Both the position numbers and the translations under genes were made by a program. Under the pieces are notes generated by a model, which saw only the letters and a list, made by a program, of their open reading frames with translations, did no database searches and was not told where the DNA came from. A stretch of 64,000 nucleotides of DNA. Source: Rhodanobacter sp. FDAARGOS 1247 (lineage in GTDB: Bacteria; Pseudomonadota; Gammaproteobacteria; Xanthomonadales; Rhodanobacteraceae). Positions 45,101 to 52,558 of this stretch are shown piece by piece; within the stretch, counting starts at the first letter, position 1; every line of letters starts with the position of its first letter. Location: the NCBI RefSeq assembly GCF_016889805.1, contig NZ_CP069535.1, forward strand, positions 1,302,001-1,366,000, written 5' to 3'.

Positions 45101-45197
45101 GGGAGCCTCGTGCTCCCGTCGCTGGTCAAGGCGGACATGCCCACCGGCATGACCGACAAAGCGAATGGGGCGGGCGCCGCAAGGTGTGCCGCCCCAT
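45101..45197. other. Two hairpins between efp and the deaminase gene
   Basis: GGGAGC-CTCGT-GCTCCC (45101-45117) just after the efp stop, and ATGGGGCGG (45165-45173) with CCGCCCCAT (45189-45197). Neither has a U-run. The first may be the efp terminator or a 3' stabiliser; the second ends 37 bases before the ATG of the next gene. Confidence 0.45.
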
Positions 45198-45234
45198 GTC
45201 GTATTCAACAGCAGCCGCTGCATGGAGCAGAACT

Positions 45235-46566
45235 ATGAGCCAGTCCCATCCGCAACCCGTCGACCTGATCATCGAGGCACGCTGGGTGGTGCCGGTGGAG
45301 CCGCATGCGGTGGTGCTGGAGGATCACGCGGTGGCGGTCGACGGCGACCGCATCGTGGCCTTGCTGCCGATCGCCGACGCTCGCGCGGCCTATGCGCCGC
45401 GCGAGCGGGTCGAGCTGGGCGAGCACGCATTGATCCCCGGCCTGGTCAACAGCCACACGCACAATCCGATGACCCTGCTGCGTGGCCTGGCCGACGACCT
45501 GCCGCTGATGGTGTGGCTGCAGCAGCACATCTGGCCGGCCGAGGCCAAGGTGATCGGTCCGGAGTTCGTGCGTGACGGCGTCGAGCTGGCGGTGGCCGAG
45601 ATGCTGCGCGGCGGCACCACCTGCGCCAACGAAAATTATTTCTTCCCCGACGTGATCGGCGCCACCTACCGCAAGCTGGGTTTTCGCGCGGTGGTCGGCC
45701 TGCCGGTGATCGAGTTTCCCACCGCCTGGGCGAAAACCCAGGACGAGTACTTCGAGCGCGCCGGCGAAGTGCATGACAGCTTCCTCGGCGACAGCCTGCT
45801 GACCACCGCGTTCGTGCCGCATGCGCCTTACACGGTGTCGGACGAAAGCTTCGAGCGCATCCGCGTGCTGGCCGACCAGCTCGACATCCCGGTCCACCTG
45901 CACACCCACGAAACCGCGCAGGAGGTGGAGGACGAAAAGGCCAAGAGCGGGCTGCGACCGTTCCAGCGCCTGCAGAAGCTGGGCCTGGTCAACGACCGGC
46001 TGGTCGCGGTGCACATGACCCAGCTGACCGAGGGCGAGATCGCCGCGTGTGCGGCCGCCGGCGTGTCGGTGGTGCACTGCCCGGAGTCGAACCTCAAGCT
46101 GGCTTCCGGCTTCTGCCCCGCCGAGAAGCTGCGCGCCGCCGGCGTCAACGTGGCGATCGGCACCGATGGCTGCGCTTCCAACAACGACCTGGACATGTTC
46201 GGCGAAATGCGTACCGCGGCCCTGCTGGCCAAGGCAGTCGCCGGCGATGCCGCCGCGTTCGATGCGGCCTTCGCGTTGCGCGCGGCCACGCTCAACGGCG
46301 CCAGGGCGATCGGACTGGAAGCGAAGATCGGCTCGATCGAGGTGGGCAAGCAGGCGGACTTCGCCGCCGTGCGGCTGAGTGACCTGGAGACCCAGCCGAT
46401 GTTCCACGTGATCTCGCAGCTGGTCTATGCGACGGGTCGGCACCAGGTCAGCGACGTGTGGATTGCCGGCGTGCGCAAGCTCGCCGCGCGCGAGCTGGTG
46501 GACATGGACACCGGCGCGATCCTGGCCCGCACGCGCGCCTGGCGCGAGCGCATTGCCTCGGCTTGA
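45235..46566 (+). CDS. mtaD: TRZ/ATZ-family amidohydrolase, probable 5-methylthioadenosine/S-adenosylhomocysteine deaminase
   Basis: A 443-residue metal-dependent hydrolase. Zinc ligands: GLVNSHTHNPMTLLRG (HxH near 71-73), HLHTHETAQE near 222, and GTDGCASNNDLDMFGEMR near 307 with the metal Asp. This pattern with SNNDLDM matches MTA/SAH (or 8-oxoguanine/N-ethylammeline-type) deaminases. The order mtaD-(yciI)-ubiG-HAD phosphatase resembles the Pseudomonas PA3170-PA3171-PA3172 run. GGAG at 45224-45227 supports ATG 45235. Confidence 0.82.
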   Translation: MSQSHPQPVDLIIEARWVVPVEPHAVVLEDHAVAVDGDRIVALLPIADARAAYAPRERVELGEHALIPGLVNSHTHNPMTLLRGLADDLPLMVWLQQHIWPAEAKVIGPEFVRDGVELAVAEMLRGGTTCANENYFFPDVIGATYRKLGFRAVVGLPVIEFPTAWAKTQDEYFERAGEVHDSFLGDSLLTTAFVPHAPYTVSDESFERIRVLADQLDIPVHLHTHETAQEVEDEKAKSGLRPFQRLQKLGLVNDRLVAVHMTQLTEGEIAACAAAGVSVVHCPESNLKLASGFCPAEKLRAAGVNVAIGTDGCASNNDLDMFGEMRTAALLAKAVAGDAAAFDAAFALRAATLNGARAIGLEAKIGSIEVGKQADFAAVRLSDLETQPMFHVISQLVYATGRHQVSDVWIAGVRKLAARELVDMDTGAILARTRAWRERIASA

Positions 46567-46578
46567 GGGAGACCTTCC

Positions 46579-46830
46579 ATGAACCGCTACCTGATCCTGT
46601 TGATGCGCCGCCCCCATCTCGACCCTGCCGTACTACCGCTGCATCGGGCGTATCTGGAGGGCCTGCGCGAACAGGGGCAGGTCGAGCTTTACGGCGGCTT
46701 CGGCGACAAGTCCGGCGGTGCCTACGTGTTGCGTGCCAGCGACATGGCGCAGGCGACGGCCATCGCGCACAACGACCCGGCGCACATCAGCGGCGGATGG
46801 GACATCACCGTGCATGAATGGCTGACCTGA
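46579..46830 (+). CDS. YciI-family protein
   Basis: An 83-residue ferredoxin-like-fold protein of the YciI/YCII family. It has HRAYLEGLREQGQVELYGGF and HNDPAHISGGWDITVHEW, the usual His and Asp positions of the small putative enzyme or sensor family. Function unknown in general. It lies 12 bases after the deaminase and 77-89 bases before ubiG, so it is probably in the same operon. Confidence 0.85.
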   Translation: MNRYLILLMRRPHLDPAVLPLHRAYLEGLREQGQVELYGGFGDKSGGAYVLRASDMAQATAIAHNDPAHISGGWDITVHEWLT

Positions 46831-46919
46831 ATCCTTGCACTCGTCCGTGAGCACAGGAATCCGGCCGGCCACGCCGGGCCACACTCTTCAACAAACTCAT
46901 TGCCATCGTGGATTCGAAC

Positions 46920-47624
46920 ATGACCACCACCAACGTGAGCCCCGAGGAAATCGCCCGTTTCGACAGCCTGGCGGCGCGCTGGTGGGACCCTGACGGCGAG
47001 TCGCGTCCGCTGCATGACCTCAACCCGGTACGCGCGGCGTACATTGCCGCGCGCGCCGACCTGCGCGATGCGAAGGTGGCCGACGTCGGCTGCGGCGGCG
47101 GCCTGCTCAGCGAAGCGCTGGCGCGCGCCGGTGCCCGGGTCACCGGCATCGACCTGGGCAGCAAGGTCATCGACGTGGCGCGGCTGCACCTGTACGAATC
47201 GAAGCTGAGCGTGGATTATCGCGTGCAGTCCTCGGCCGAACTGGCGGCAGTCGAAGCAGGGAGTTTCGACGCGGTGTGCTGCATGGAGCTGATCGAGCAC
47301 GTGCCGGACCCCGAAGCCCTGGTGAACGACCTCGCCACGATGCTGAAACCGGGAGCGCGCCTGTTCATGTCCACCATCAACCGCACCCCGGCCGCGTTCG
47401 GCGCGGCCATCATCGGGGCGGAGTACGTGATGCGCATGCTGCCGCGGGGCACCCACCATTACGCCCAGTTCCTGAAGCCGTCCGAACTGGGCCGGCTGCT
47501 GCGTCATGCCGGGCTGGAGCTGGAGGATGTTTCCGGGCTGGGCTACAACCCGCTCACGCGCAAGGCGTGGCTGGGCAGGATCACGGCGGTCAACTACGTG
47601 CTGTGCGCACGCAAGCCGGCATGA
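46920..47624 (+). CDS. ubiG: Ubiquinone biosynthesis O-methyltransferase UbiG
   Basis: A 234-residue SAM-dependent enzyme that does both O-methylations in ubiquinone synthesis. EEIARFDSLAARWWDPDGE (near residue 8) is UbiG-specific; SAM motif VADVGCGGGLLSEAL near 53; FMSTINRTPAAFGAAI near 145; HHYAQFLKPSEL and LGRITAVNYVLCA at the end. ATG 46920 is chosen; a GTG four codons upstream is possible. The stop overlaps the phosphatase ATG by four bases. Confidence 0.96.
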   Translation: MTTTNVSPEEIARFDSLAARWWDPDGESRPLHDLNPVRAAYIAARADLRDAKVADVGCGGGLLSEALARAGARVTGIDLGSKVIDVARLHLYESKLSVDYRVQSSAELAAVEAGSFDAVCCMELIEHVPDPEALVNDLATMLKPGARLFMSTINRTPAAFGAAIIGAEYVMRMLPRGTHHYAQFLKPSELGRLLRHAGLELEDVSGLGYNPLTRKAWLGRITAVNYVLCARKPA

Positions 47625-48304
47625 GCCGTCCGCTCCCGGAAAACGTTCAAGGCGTGCTGTTCGATCTGGACGGCACCCTGCTCGACAGTGCTCCGGACCT
47701 GTACGCGGCCCTGCTCGCCCAGTGCGCGGAGGAGGGCGCGGTCCCGCCGCCTTACGCACCGGTGCGCGAGGTGGTGTCGCGCGGCGCGCGCGCCGTGCTG
47801 CGCTGCGCGTTCGCCGGGCGCGGCGAGGACGGCGTGCTGGCCCTGGTGCCCCGTTACCTGGAGCTCTACCGGCAGGTCATGGCCCGGCAGACCCGCGCCT
47901 TCGAGGGCGTGGACGACTTGCTGGCGCGGATCGAGGCGCGAGGCTTGCGCTGGGGCATCGTCACCAACAAGGCGGCCTTCCTCACCGATGAACTGGTGCG
48001 ACGCATCGGCTGGAGCGAGCGGGCCAGCGCCGTGGTTTCCGGCGATACCCTGCCGGTGAAGAAACCCGATCCGGCGCCGGTGCTGCTGGCCTGCGAACGC
48101 GCAGGGCTGACGCCGGCGCGTTGCCTGTTCGTCGGCGACGATCGGCGCGACATCGAGGCCGGCGCCGCGGCCGGCCTGTACACGGTGGCGGTGAGCTGGG
48201 GGTATCTCGACGGCGGCGACCCGCATGGCTGGGGCGCCGACGTGGTGCTGAACCATCCGGCCGAACTGGCAGCATTGCTGCAACTGGAATCGAGCGTCGC
48301 ATGA
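47621..48304 (+). CDS. gph: HAD-family phosphatase, Gph/MupP type
   Basis: A 227-residue HAD hydrolase with motif I VLFDLDGTLLDSAPDL (near 14), motif II VTNKAAF near 110, motif III VKKPDPAP near 147 and motif IV FVGDDRRDIEAG near 168. It is annotated as phosphoglycolate phosphatase in many genomes. However, its place directly after ubiG (ATGA overlap) and after an mtaD-like gene matches Pseudomonas mupP, a MurNAc-6-phosphate phosphatase of cell-wall recycling. The sequence alone does not separate the two. Confidence 0.85.
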   Translation: MSRPLPENVQGVLFDLDGTLLDSAPDLYAALLAQCAEEGAVPPPYAPVREVVSRGARAVLRCAFAGRGEDGVLALVPRYLELYRQVMARQTRAFEGVDDLLARIEARGLRWGIVTNKAAFLTDELVRRIGWSERASAVVSGDTLPVKKPDPAPVLLACERAGLTPARCLFVGDDRRDIEAGAAAGLYTVAVSWGYLDGGDPHGWGADVVLNHPAELAALLQLESSVA

Positions 48305-49155
48305 TCGAGCTGGTCGAACAGAGTGCGGTACTGCAGGGCTTCATCGACAAATGGCTGGCGGTGCAGCCGCAGCAGCGGATCGCCCTGGCGTTTGTCGACG
48401 GCCGCCGTTACCCGGGCCATGTCGCGCTGGCCGCGCTCGAACAGGAGCTGCTGGGCGCCGCCTACGGCATCCGCGAACCGCAGGTGGCCGCGGCCAAGCT
48501 CAACTGGTGGGCCGAGGAGCTGGCCGGTGCCGCGGCCAGCGGCGGCCGTCATCCGCTGAGCCAGGTGCTGTTCGACGACGAGCGGGCGCACGCCATCGCC
48601 AGCGAACTGTGGCTGGCGCCGGTCATCGCGGCCATGGCACAGCTGGAGCAGGGCACGGCGGCGGATTTCACGGCGCAGATCGCCGCGGCGATGCCCCTGC
48701 ATGGCGCGCTGGCTGCGCTGGAGACGGCCTGGTGGTATGGCGCGGCGGCGTCGGCCGAGCGGGCCGCGCAGGTCGCCGTGCTGAATCACCTGTTGTACGC
48801 GCTGCTGCGGCTGGATACCGATGCCGAGCGCGACCGCCTGCCGCTGCCGATGGCGCGGCTGGCGCGACATGGCCTAGATCGCACCCAACTGCGCAGCGCC
48901 AGCGCGGCGCGGCAGCAGGCGATCCAGGCGCAACTGGAAGACCTGCTGGGCAGCTGGCGCGCGTCGACGGCCGTGAGTGGTCCGCTCAGCGTGTTTCGCT
49001 CACTGGAGTCCCGCCACGCCAGCAAGCTGGCACGGCGCGCCGCGCGTTCCGGCGATGCGCTGGCCACGCTGCAGGCCGGTCAGCCGCGTACCGGACTGTC
49101 GACCACCTTGCAGGCGTGGCAGGCAGCACGCGCGTGGCAGCGTCAGCGGCCGTAA
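48301..49155 (+). CDS. Squalene/phytoene synthase-like protein
   Basis: A 284-residue all-helical protein of the squalene/phytoene-synthase superfamily. The clearest mark is AAKLNWWAEELAGA near residue 65, equivalent to the KLxWWxxEL stretch of the NDUFAF6/phytoene-synthase-like branch. The Asp-rich DxxxD substrate motifs of true phytoene synthases are not obvious. It overlaps the phosphatase stop by four bases. No carotenoid or hopanoid genes flank it, so a role in isoprenoid condensation is doubtful. Confidence 0.7.
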   Translation: MIELVEQSAVLQGFIDKWLAVQPQQRIALAFVDGRRYPGHVALAALEQELLGAAYGIREPQVAAAKLNWWAEELAGAAASGGRHPLSQVLFDDERAHAIASELWLAPVIAAMAQLEQGTAADFTAQIAAAMPLHGALAALETAWWYGAAASAERAAQVAVLNHLLYALLRLDTDAERDRLPLPMARLARHGLDRTQLRSASAARQQAIQAQLEDLLGSWRASTAVSGPLSVFRSLESRHASKLARRAARSGDALATLQAGQPRTGLSTTLQAWQAARAWQRQRP

Positions 49156-49263
49156 TTCGTTCAAGACGCAGCGTTTCCCCCGCGCCACTATTGCGCCGTG
49201 GGCTGCGTGCCCCAAGATTGCTTGCTTCACCGGCGAGTTGCTTCGCCGAGATCAGGACCCGCC

Positions 49264-50211
49264 ATGCCGAACCAGGAAAATACCGCCCGTCTGCTGCCCG
49301 ACGTTGCCGTCCATGCGCAGCCCCATCTTGCCGGCGCGCTGGACTGGGTCGGCATGGCCGACATCCAGGTGCCGGTGCTGTTCGATGCCGGCGATGGCCA
49401 GCCGCAACGTGCCAGTGCGCGGGTGGGCGCCTTCGTCAACCTGAAGCGGCCCGACAAGCGGGGCATCCACATGTCGCGGCTGTACCTGCAGGTCGAGCAG
49501 GCACTGAGCACGCAGACGCTGGGTGCCGACATGCTGCATGCGCTGCTGCGCGGCTTCCTCGATTCGCATGGCGACCTGTCCGACCGCGCCTGCCTCAGCA
49601 TCCGTTTCGAACACCTGGTGCGCCGCCCTGCGCTGAAGAGCGCCAACAGCGGCTGGCGCGCCTATCCGGTCTGCATCGAAGCCAGCCTCACCGGCGACGA
49701 GTTCCTGCTCGAATTCGGCACCGAGGTGATCTACTCCTCGACCTGTCCGGCATCCGCCGCCTTGTCGCGCCAGTTGATCCAGGACCAGTTCGCCAGCGAC
49801 TTCGGCGCGGATCAGCCGCTCGACCATGCCGCCGTGCTGGCCTGGCTGGGCAGCGAGAAGGGCATCGTGGCCACGCCACACGCCCAGCGCAGCGTGGCGC
49901 GTCTGCGCGTGCGTCCCGTGCCGGGTGCCGGCTTCCACCTGGTCGGCCTGATCGATGGCGTCGAGCACGCGCTGGGCACGCCGGTGCAGACGGCCGTGAA
50001 GCGCGAGGACGAGCAGGCTTTCGCGCTGGCCAACGGTGGCAACCTGATGTTTTGCGAAGACGCCGCCCGGCGCATCCAGAAGTCCCTCGATGCGGACGCC
50101 ACCCTCAGCGACTTCCATATCCGCGTGGAGCACCAGGAAAGCCTGCACCCGCATGATGCGGTGGCCTACGCCAGCAAGGGCGTGGAAGGCGGCTACGGCT
50201 CCGCGCCGTAG
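49264..50211 (+). CDS. folE2: GTP cyclohydrolase I type IB (FolE2)
   Basis: A 315-residue FolE2 (GCYH-IB) enzyme making 7,8-dihydroneopterin triphosphate for folate from GTP, without the strict zinc need of FolE. MPNQENTARLLPDVAVHAQP, the NLKRPDKRGIHMSRLY segment near 60, and the catalytic-Cys region YSSTCPASAALSRQ near 165 are all present; the HHP-type stretch ATPHAQRSVARLRV follows near 205. In many bacteria FolE2 is induced by zinc starvation under Zur. I see no convincing Zur box in the 108 bases upstream. Confidence 0.92.
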   Translation: MPNQENTARLLPDVAVHAQPHLAGALDWVGMADIQVPVLFDAGDGQPQRASARVGAFVNLKRPDKRGIHMSRLYLQVEQALSTQTLGADMLHALLRGFLDSHGDLSDRACLSIRFEHLVRRPALKSANSGWRAYPVCIEASLTGDEFLLEFGTEVIYSSTCPASAALSRQLIQDQFASDFGADQPLDHAAVLAWLGSEKGIVATPHAQRSVARLRVRPVPGAGFHLVGLIDGVEHALGTPVQTAVKREDEQAFALANGGNLMFCEDAARRIQKSLDADATLSDFHIRVEHQESLHPHDAVAYASKGVEGGYGSAP

Positions 50212-50248
50212 CCAACGGCTGCGGCAGGCGTCGCGCACCGTCGCCTGC

Positions 50249-50521
50249 TCACTGCGTGTCGACGGAATCCCCCTGATGCCGGCAGCGGGAAAAATGAAAG
50301 TGCTCGGGCACCGGATCATCGCCGCCGTCGCACAGCGGCTGGCAGCGCAGCAGCCGCCAGCCGGTCAGCAGGCTGCCGCGCCAGGGGCCGAAGCGCGTGA
50401 CGGCAATCCGTGCATAATCGGAGCAACTGGGCTGGAAGCGGCAGCGCGGGCCGAGCAGGGGACTGAGCCAGCGCTTGTACAAATGCAGCAACCACAGTAT
50501 GAATCGGGTCGGGATATTCAC
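50249..50521 (-). CDS. yidD: Membrane protein insertion efficiency factor YidD
   Basis: A 90-residue small membrane-associated protein. An N-terminal amphipathic helix (ILWLLHLYKRWLSPLLG) is followed by the conserved Cys-containing RCRFQPSCSDYARIAV and FGPWRGSLLTGWRLLRC. YidD normally sits between rnpA and yidC; here it is alone between folE2 and the dksA-like gene, away from that cluster. The C-terminus is acidic and variable. Confidence 0.92.
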   Translation of the reverse strand: MNIPTRFILWLLHLYKRWLSPLLGPRCRFQPSCSDYARIAVTRFGPWRGSLLTGWRLLRCQPLCDGGDDPVPEHFHFSRCRHQGDSVDTQ

Positions 50522-50573
50522 GGTGCCGGAACAGCCTGCATCGGGTAATGGTACAAGTATTCCAGAAGCAGGC

Positions 50574-50602
50574 TTGCTGGTGCAGCATACATGGGCTATA
50601 AC
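50574..50602 (+). promoter_or_regulatory. Candidate promoter of the dksA-like gene
   Basis: TTGCTG (50574-50579), 17 bases, TATAAC (50597-50602). The expected start near 50608 leaves a short leader before ATG 50637. Confidence 0.6.
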
Positions 50603-50636
50603 ACCCGGCCGCCACGGCCACTAACGGTGAAGGGAT

Positions 50637-51869
50637 ATGGCGAAAACGACGCGTAGTTCGACCGCCGCCAAGGCGCAGAAAGCCAAGGCTTCGTCTGGAA
50701 GCAAGGCCGGCAAGTCGACAGTTGCAGGCAAGGGAGCGACCGTGAAGAACGCGAGCAGGACACCGGCCAAGGCGGCGTCGAAGGCCGTTGCCAAGACCAG
50801 GCCGAAGGCCGCAGCCAAACCCGCAAGCAAGCCGGCGGCGAAGAAAGCCGCGTCGAAAAAGCCGGTCAGCAAGCCCGTCGCCAAGTCACCAGCCAGCAAG
50901 TCACCAGCGAAGAAATCACCGGCGAAGAAGTCCGCCCCGGTCAAGGCTCCCGTGTCGAAGAAAGTCGCCACGAAGGGCGCCGCGAAGAAGGCTGCCGTGA
51001 AGAAGGCGCCACCCGCCAGGGTCGTCGCGAAGAAGCCTGTCGCCGGCAAGGCTGTCGCGAAGAGCGGCAAGCCTGCCGCGGGCAAGGCCCGCAGCGCCGC
51101 CAAGCCAGCCAAGGTCGTCGCCAAGCCGGCCGTCGCGGCAAAGCCCGCGGCCAAGCCGGCGCCGAAGCCGGTGGCCAAGCCGGCCCCGAAAGCGATCAAG
51201 TCCGCCGAAAAGACGGTGGCGAAACCGGCACCGGTAGCTGCCGCAAAACACGTATCCCCGGCACCCGCCAGCACCCTGTTCAAGGGCAAGGTGGCGAGTG
51301 CAACCGCCATGGTGACACCGCGCGCAGAAACCGCCGCGCACCATGCCTCTTCCTCCAAGAAACAGAAAACGTCGTCTTCAATGAATAAACTTGCTGCAAA
51401 AAAACTCGATAACGGTATCACCCAGGAAGACGGGCGATACGCACTGTCCTCCACCACCAACATCAGCTTGCCCAAGGGTTACCGTCCCTCGCCCGACGAG
51501 GAGTACATGAACCCGATGCATCTGGCGTACTTCCGCAACAAACTGCGCGACTGGCGCGACCAGCTCGTCGAGGAGTCGCGTCAGACCATGGACAACCTGC
51601 GCGAGGAAGTTCGCGATGTGGGTGACGAGGCCGAGCGCGCCACCCGCGAAACCGAGAACTCGCTGGAACTGCGCACGCGCGATCGTTACCGCAAGCTGAT
51701 CTCCAAGATCGACAAGGCGCTGCGCCGGATCGAGGAAGGCAGCTACGGTTTCTGCGAAGAGACCGACGAGGAGATCGGCGTCGATCGTCTCGATGCGCGA
51801 CCGATCGCCACCTTGTCGCTGGATGCGCAGGAACGCCGCGAGCACCTGCAGAAGCAGATGGGCGACTGA
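50637..51869 (+). CDS. dksA: DksA-family RNA polymerase-binding factor with long histone-H1-like N-terminus
   Basis: A 410-residue protein in two parts. Residues about 1-240 are low-complexity Lys/Ala/Pro/Ser (repeats like AKKSPAKK and KPAAKPAPKPVAKP), as in histone H1-like DNA-binding tails. Residues about 275-410 are a DksA domain: YMNPMHLAYFRNKLRDWRDQ, a coiled coil with DEAERATRETENSLELRTRD, then YGFCEETDEEIGVDRLDARP. Only one of the four zinc-finger Cys remains (the others read Thr/Asp and Ser/Asp), as in alphaproteobacterial-type DksA. It binds the RNA polymerase secondary channel with ppGpp. GAAGGG precedes ATG 50637. Confidence 0.9.
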   Translation: MAKTTRSSTAAKAQKAKASSGSKAGKSTVAGKGATVKNASRTPAKAASKAVAKTRPKAAAKPASKPAAKKAASKKPVSKPVAKSPASKSPAKKSPAKKSAPVKAPVSKKVATKGAAKKAAVKKAPPARVVAKKPVAGKAVAKSGKPAAGKARSAAKPAKVVAKPAVAAKPAAKPAPKPVAKPAPKAIKSAEKTVAKPAPVAAAKHVSPAPASTLFKGKVASATAMVTPRAETAAHHASSSKKQKTSSSMNKLAAKKLDNGITQEDGRYALSSTTNISLPKGYRPSPDEEYMNPMHLAYFRNKLRDWRDQLVEESRQTMDNLREEVRDVGDEAERATRETENSLELRTRDRYRKLISKIDKALRRIEEGSYGFCEETDEEIGVDRLDARPIATLSLDAQERREHLQKQMGD

Positions 51870-51879
51870 GGGCTGTGCT

Positions 51880-51926
51880 TTTGCGCTCATCCATGAGCGC
51901 AAAGATCAAACCGGCATCCATGCCGG
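51880..51926 (+). other. Two hairpins with CATCCATG cores after dksA
   Basis: TTTGCGCTCAT-CC-ATGAGCGCAAA (51880-51903) and CCGGCAT-CC-ATGCCGG (51911-51926), both perfect and both centred on CATCCATG. They lie between the dksA stop and the terminator at 51941. Confidence 0.8.
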
Positions 51927-51937
51927 ACTCTTCAAAA

Positions 51938-51965
51938 AAACGCCCCGCTTCGAGCGGGGCGTTTT
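51938..51965 (+). terminator. Rho-independent terminator of dksA
   Basis: CGCCCCGCT (51941-51949), loop TCG, AGCGGGGCG (51953-51961), followed by TTTT. An A-run precedes it, so it can act in both directions. Confidence 0.93.
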
Positions 51966-51967
51966 GC

Positions 51968-52056
51968 GAGAAGTGAGTGGAGATGAGTGAGAGAAGGCAA
52001 CGGCGTCTCGCGCTCCGGCTTTTCTCTCACTTCTCACTCCTCTTTACTCACTCCTG
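51968..52056. repeat. Inverted repeat with simple-sequence arms (GAGTGAG type)
   Basis: Left arm GAAGTGAGTGGAGATGAG then TGAGAGAA; right arm TTCTCTCACTTCTCACTCC then TCTTTACTCACTCC, with GGCAACGGCGTCTCGCGCTCCGGC between. Same layout as the element at 61853-61978. Its right end includes the last codons of the convergent sufE-like gene. Confidence 0.75.
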
Positions 52057-52485
52057 GCTCGCCATCACCTTGGCGTACTCCTTCAGTTTCGTCAGCGTGG
52101 CGGCCAGGCCGTTCGAGCGCGTGGGCGACAGGTGCTTGGCCAGGCCGATGGTGCCGATGAAGTTGGGTTCGGTGGCGAGGATCTCGGCCGCCGGGCGGTC
52201 GGAATAGACGCGCAGCAGCAGGGCGAGCAGGCCGGACACGATCGCCGAATCACTGAAGGCCTCGAAGTGCATGTTCGAGGCATCGCCGGAGGGCACCAGC
52301 CACACCATCGACTGGCAGCCGTGCACGCGGTAGAGGTCGTTCTTGTGCGCCTCGGGAAAGTCCGGCAACTGCTTGCCGAGGTCGATCAGATACTGGTAGC
52401 GCTCGGTCCAGTCACCGAAGAAGGCGAATTCCTCGGCAATCTGCTGCTGCGCCTGTTCGGCGCCGGTGCTGGCAATGGCATTCAT
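52048..52485 (-). CDS. sufE: SufE-family sulfur-acceptor protein
   Basis: A 145-residue protein activating cysteine desulfurase SufS in Fe-S assembly (or a CsdE paralogue). It has FFGDWTERYQYLIDLGKQLP, the acceptor Cys in YRVHGCQSMVWLVP near 55, and the C-terminal LSPTRSNGLAATLTKLKEYA. Length matches SufE/CsdE. ATG 52485 is used; MRDN upstream adds six residues. No sufBCDS genes are in the window. It precedes, on the same strand, the region after cysS. Confidence 0.93.
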   Translation of the reverse strand: MNAIASTGAEQAQQQIAEEFAFFGDWTERYQYLIDLGKQLPDFPEAHKNDLYRVHGCQSMVWLVPSGDASNMHFEAFSDSAIVSGLLALLLRVYSDRPAAEILATEPNFIGTIGLAKHLSPTRSNGLAATLTKLKEYAKVMASQE

Positions 52486-52558
52486 CCGGGCATTATCGCG
52501 CATTAGGGCAAAGCCAAGAGGTTGTCGCTACACAAAAATGCCGTTGTCACTCTCTAGG

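Noticed and set aside
45101..45197. Riboswitch in the gap between efp and the deaminase gene
   Set aside because: Two simple GC hairpins do not form any riboswitch architecture I recognise.
49156..49263. Zur box before folE2
   Set aside because: No GTTATA-type dyad could be found in the 108-base gap, only a weak CGGCGA/TCGCCG hairpin.
50637..51869. DksA-like gene as a pseudogene or frame-fusion artefact because zinc Cys are missing
   Set aside because: The frame is intact, the promoter and terminator are strong, and zinc-less DksA with CEET...ARPIATLSL endings is common in other proteobacteria.
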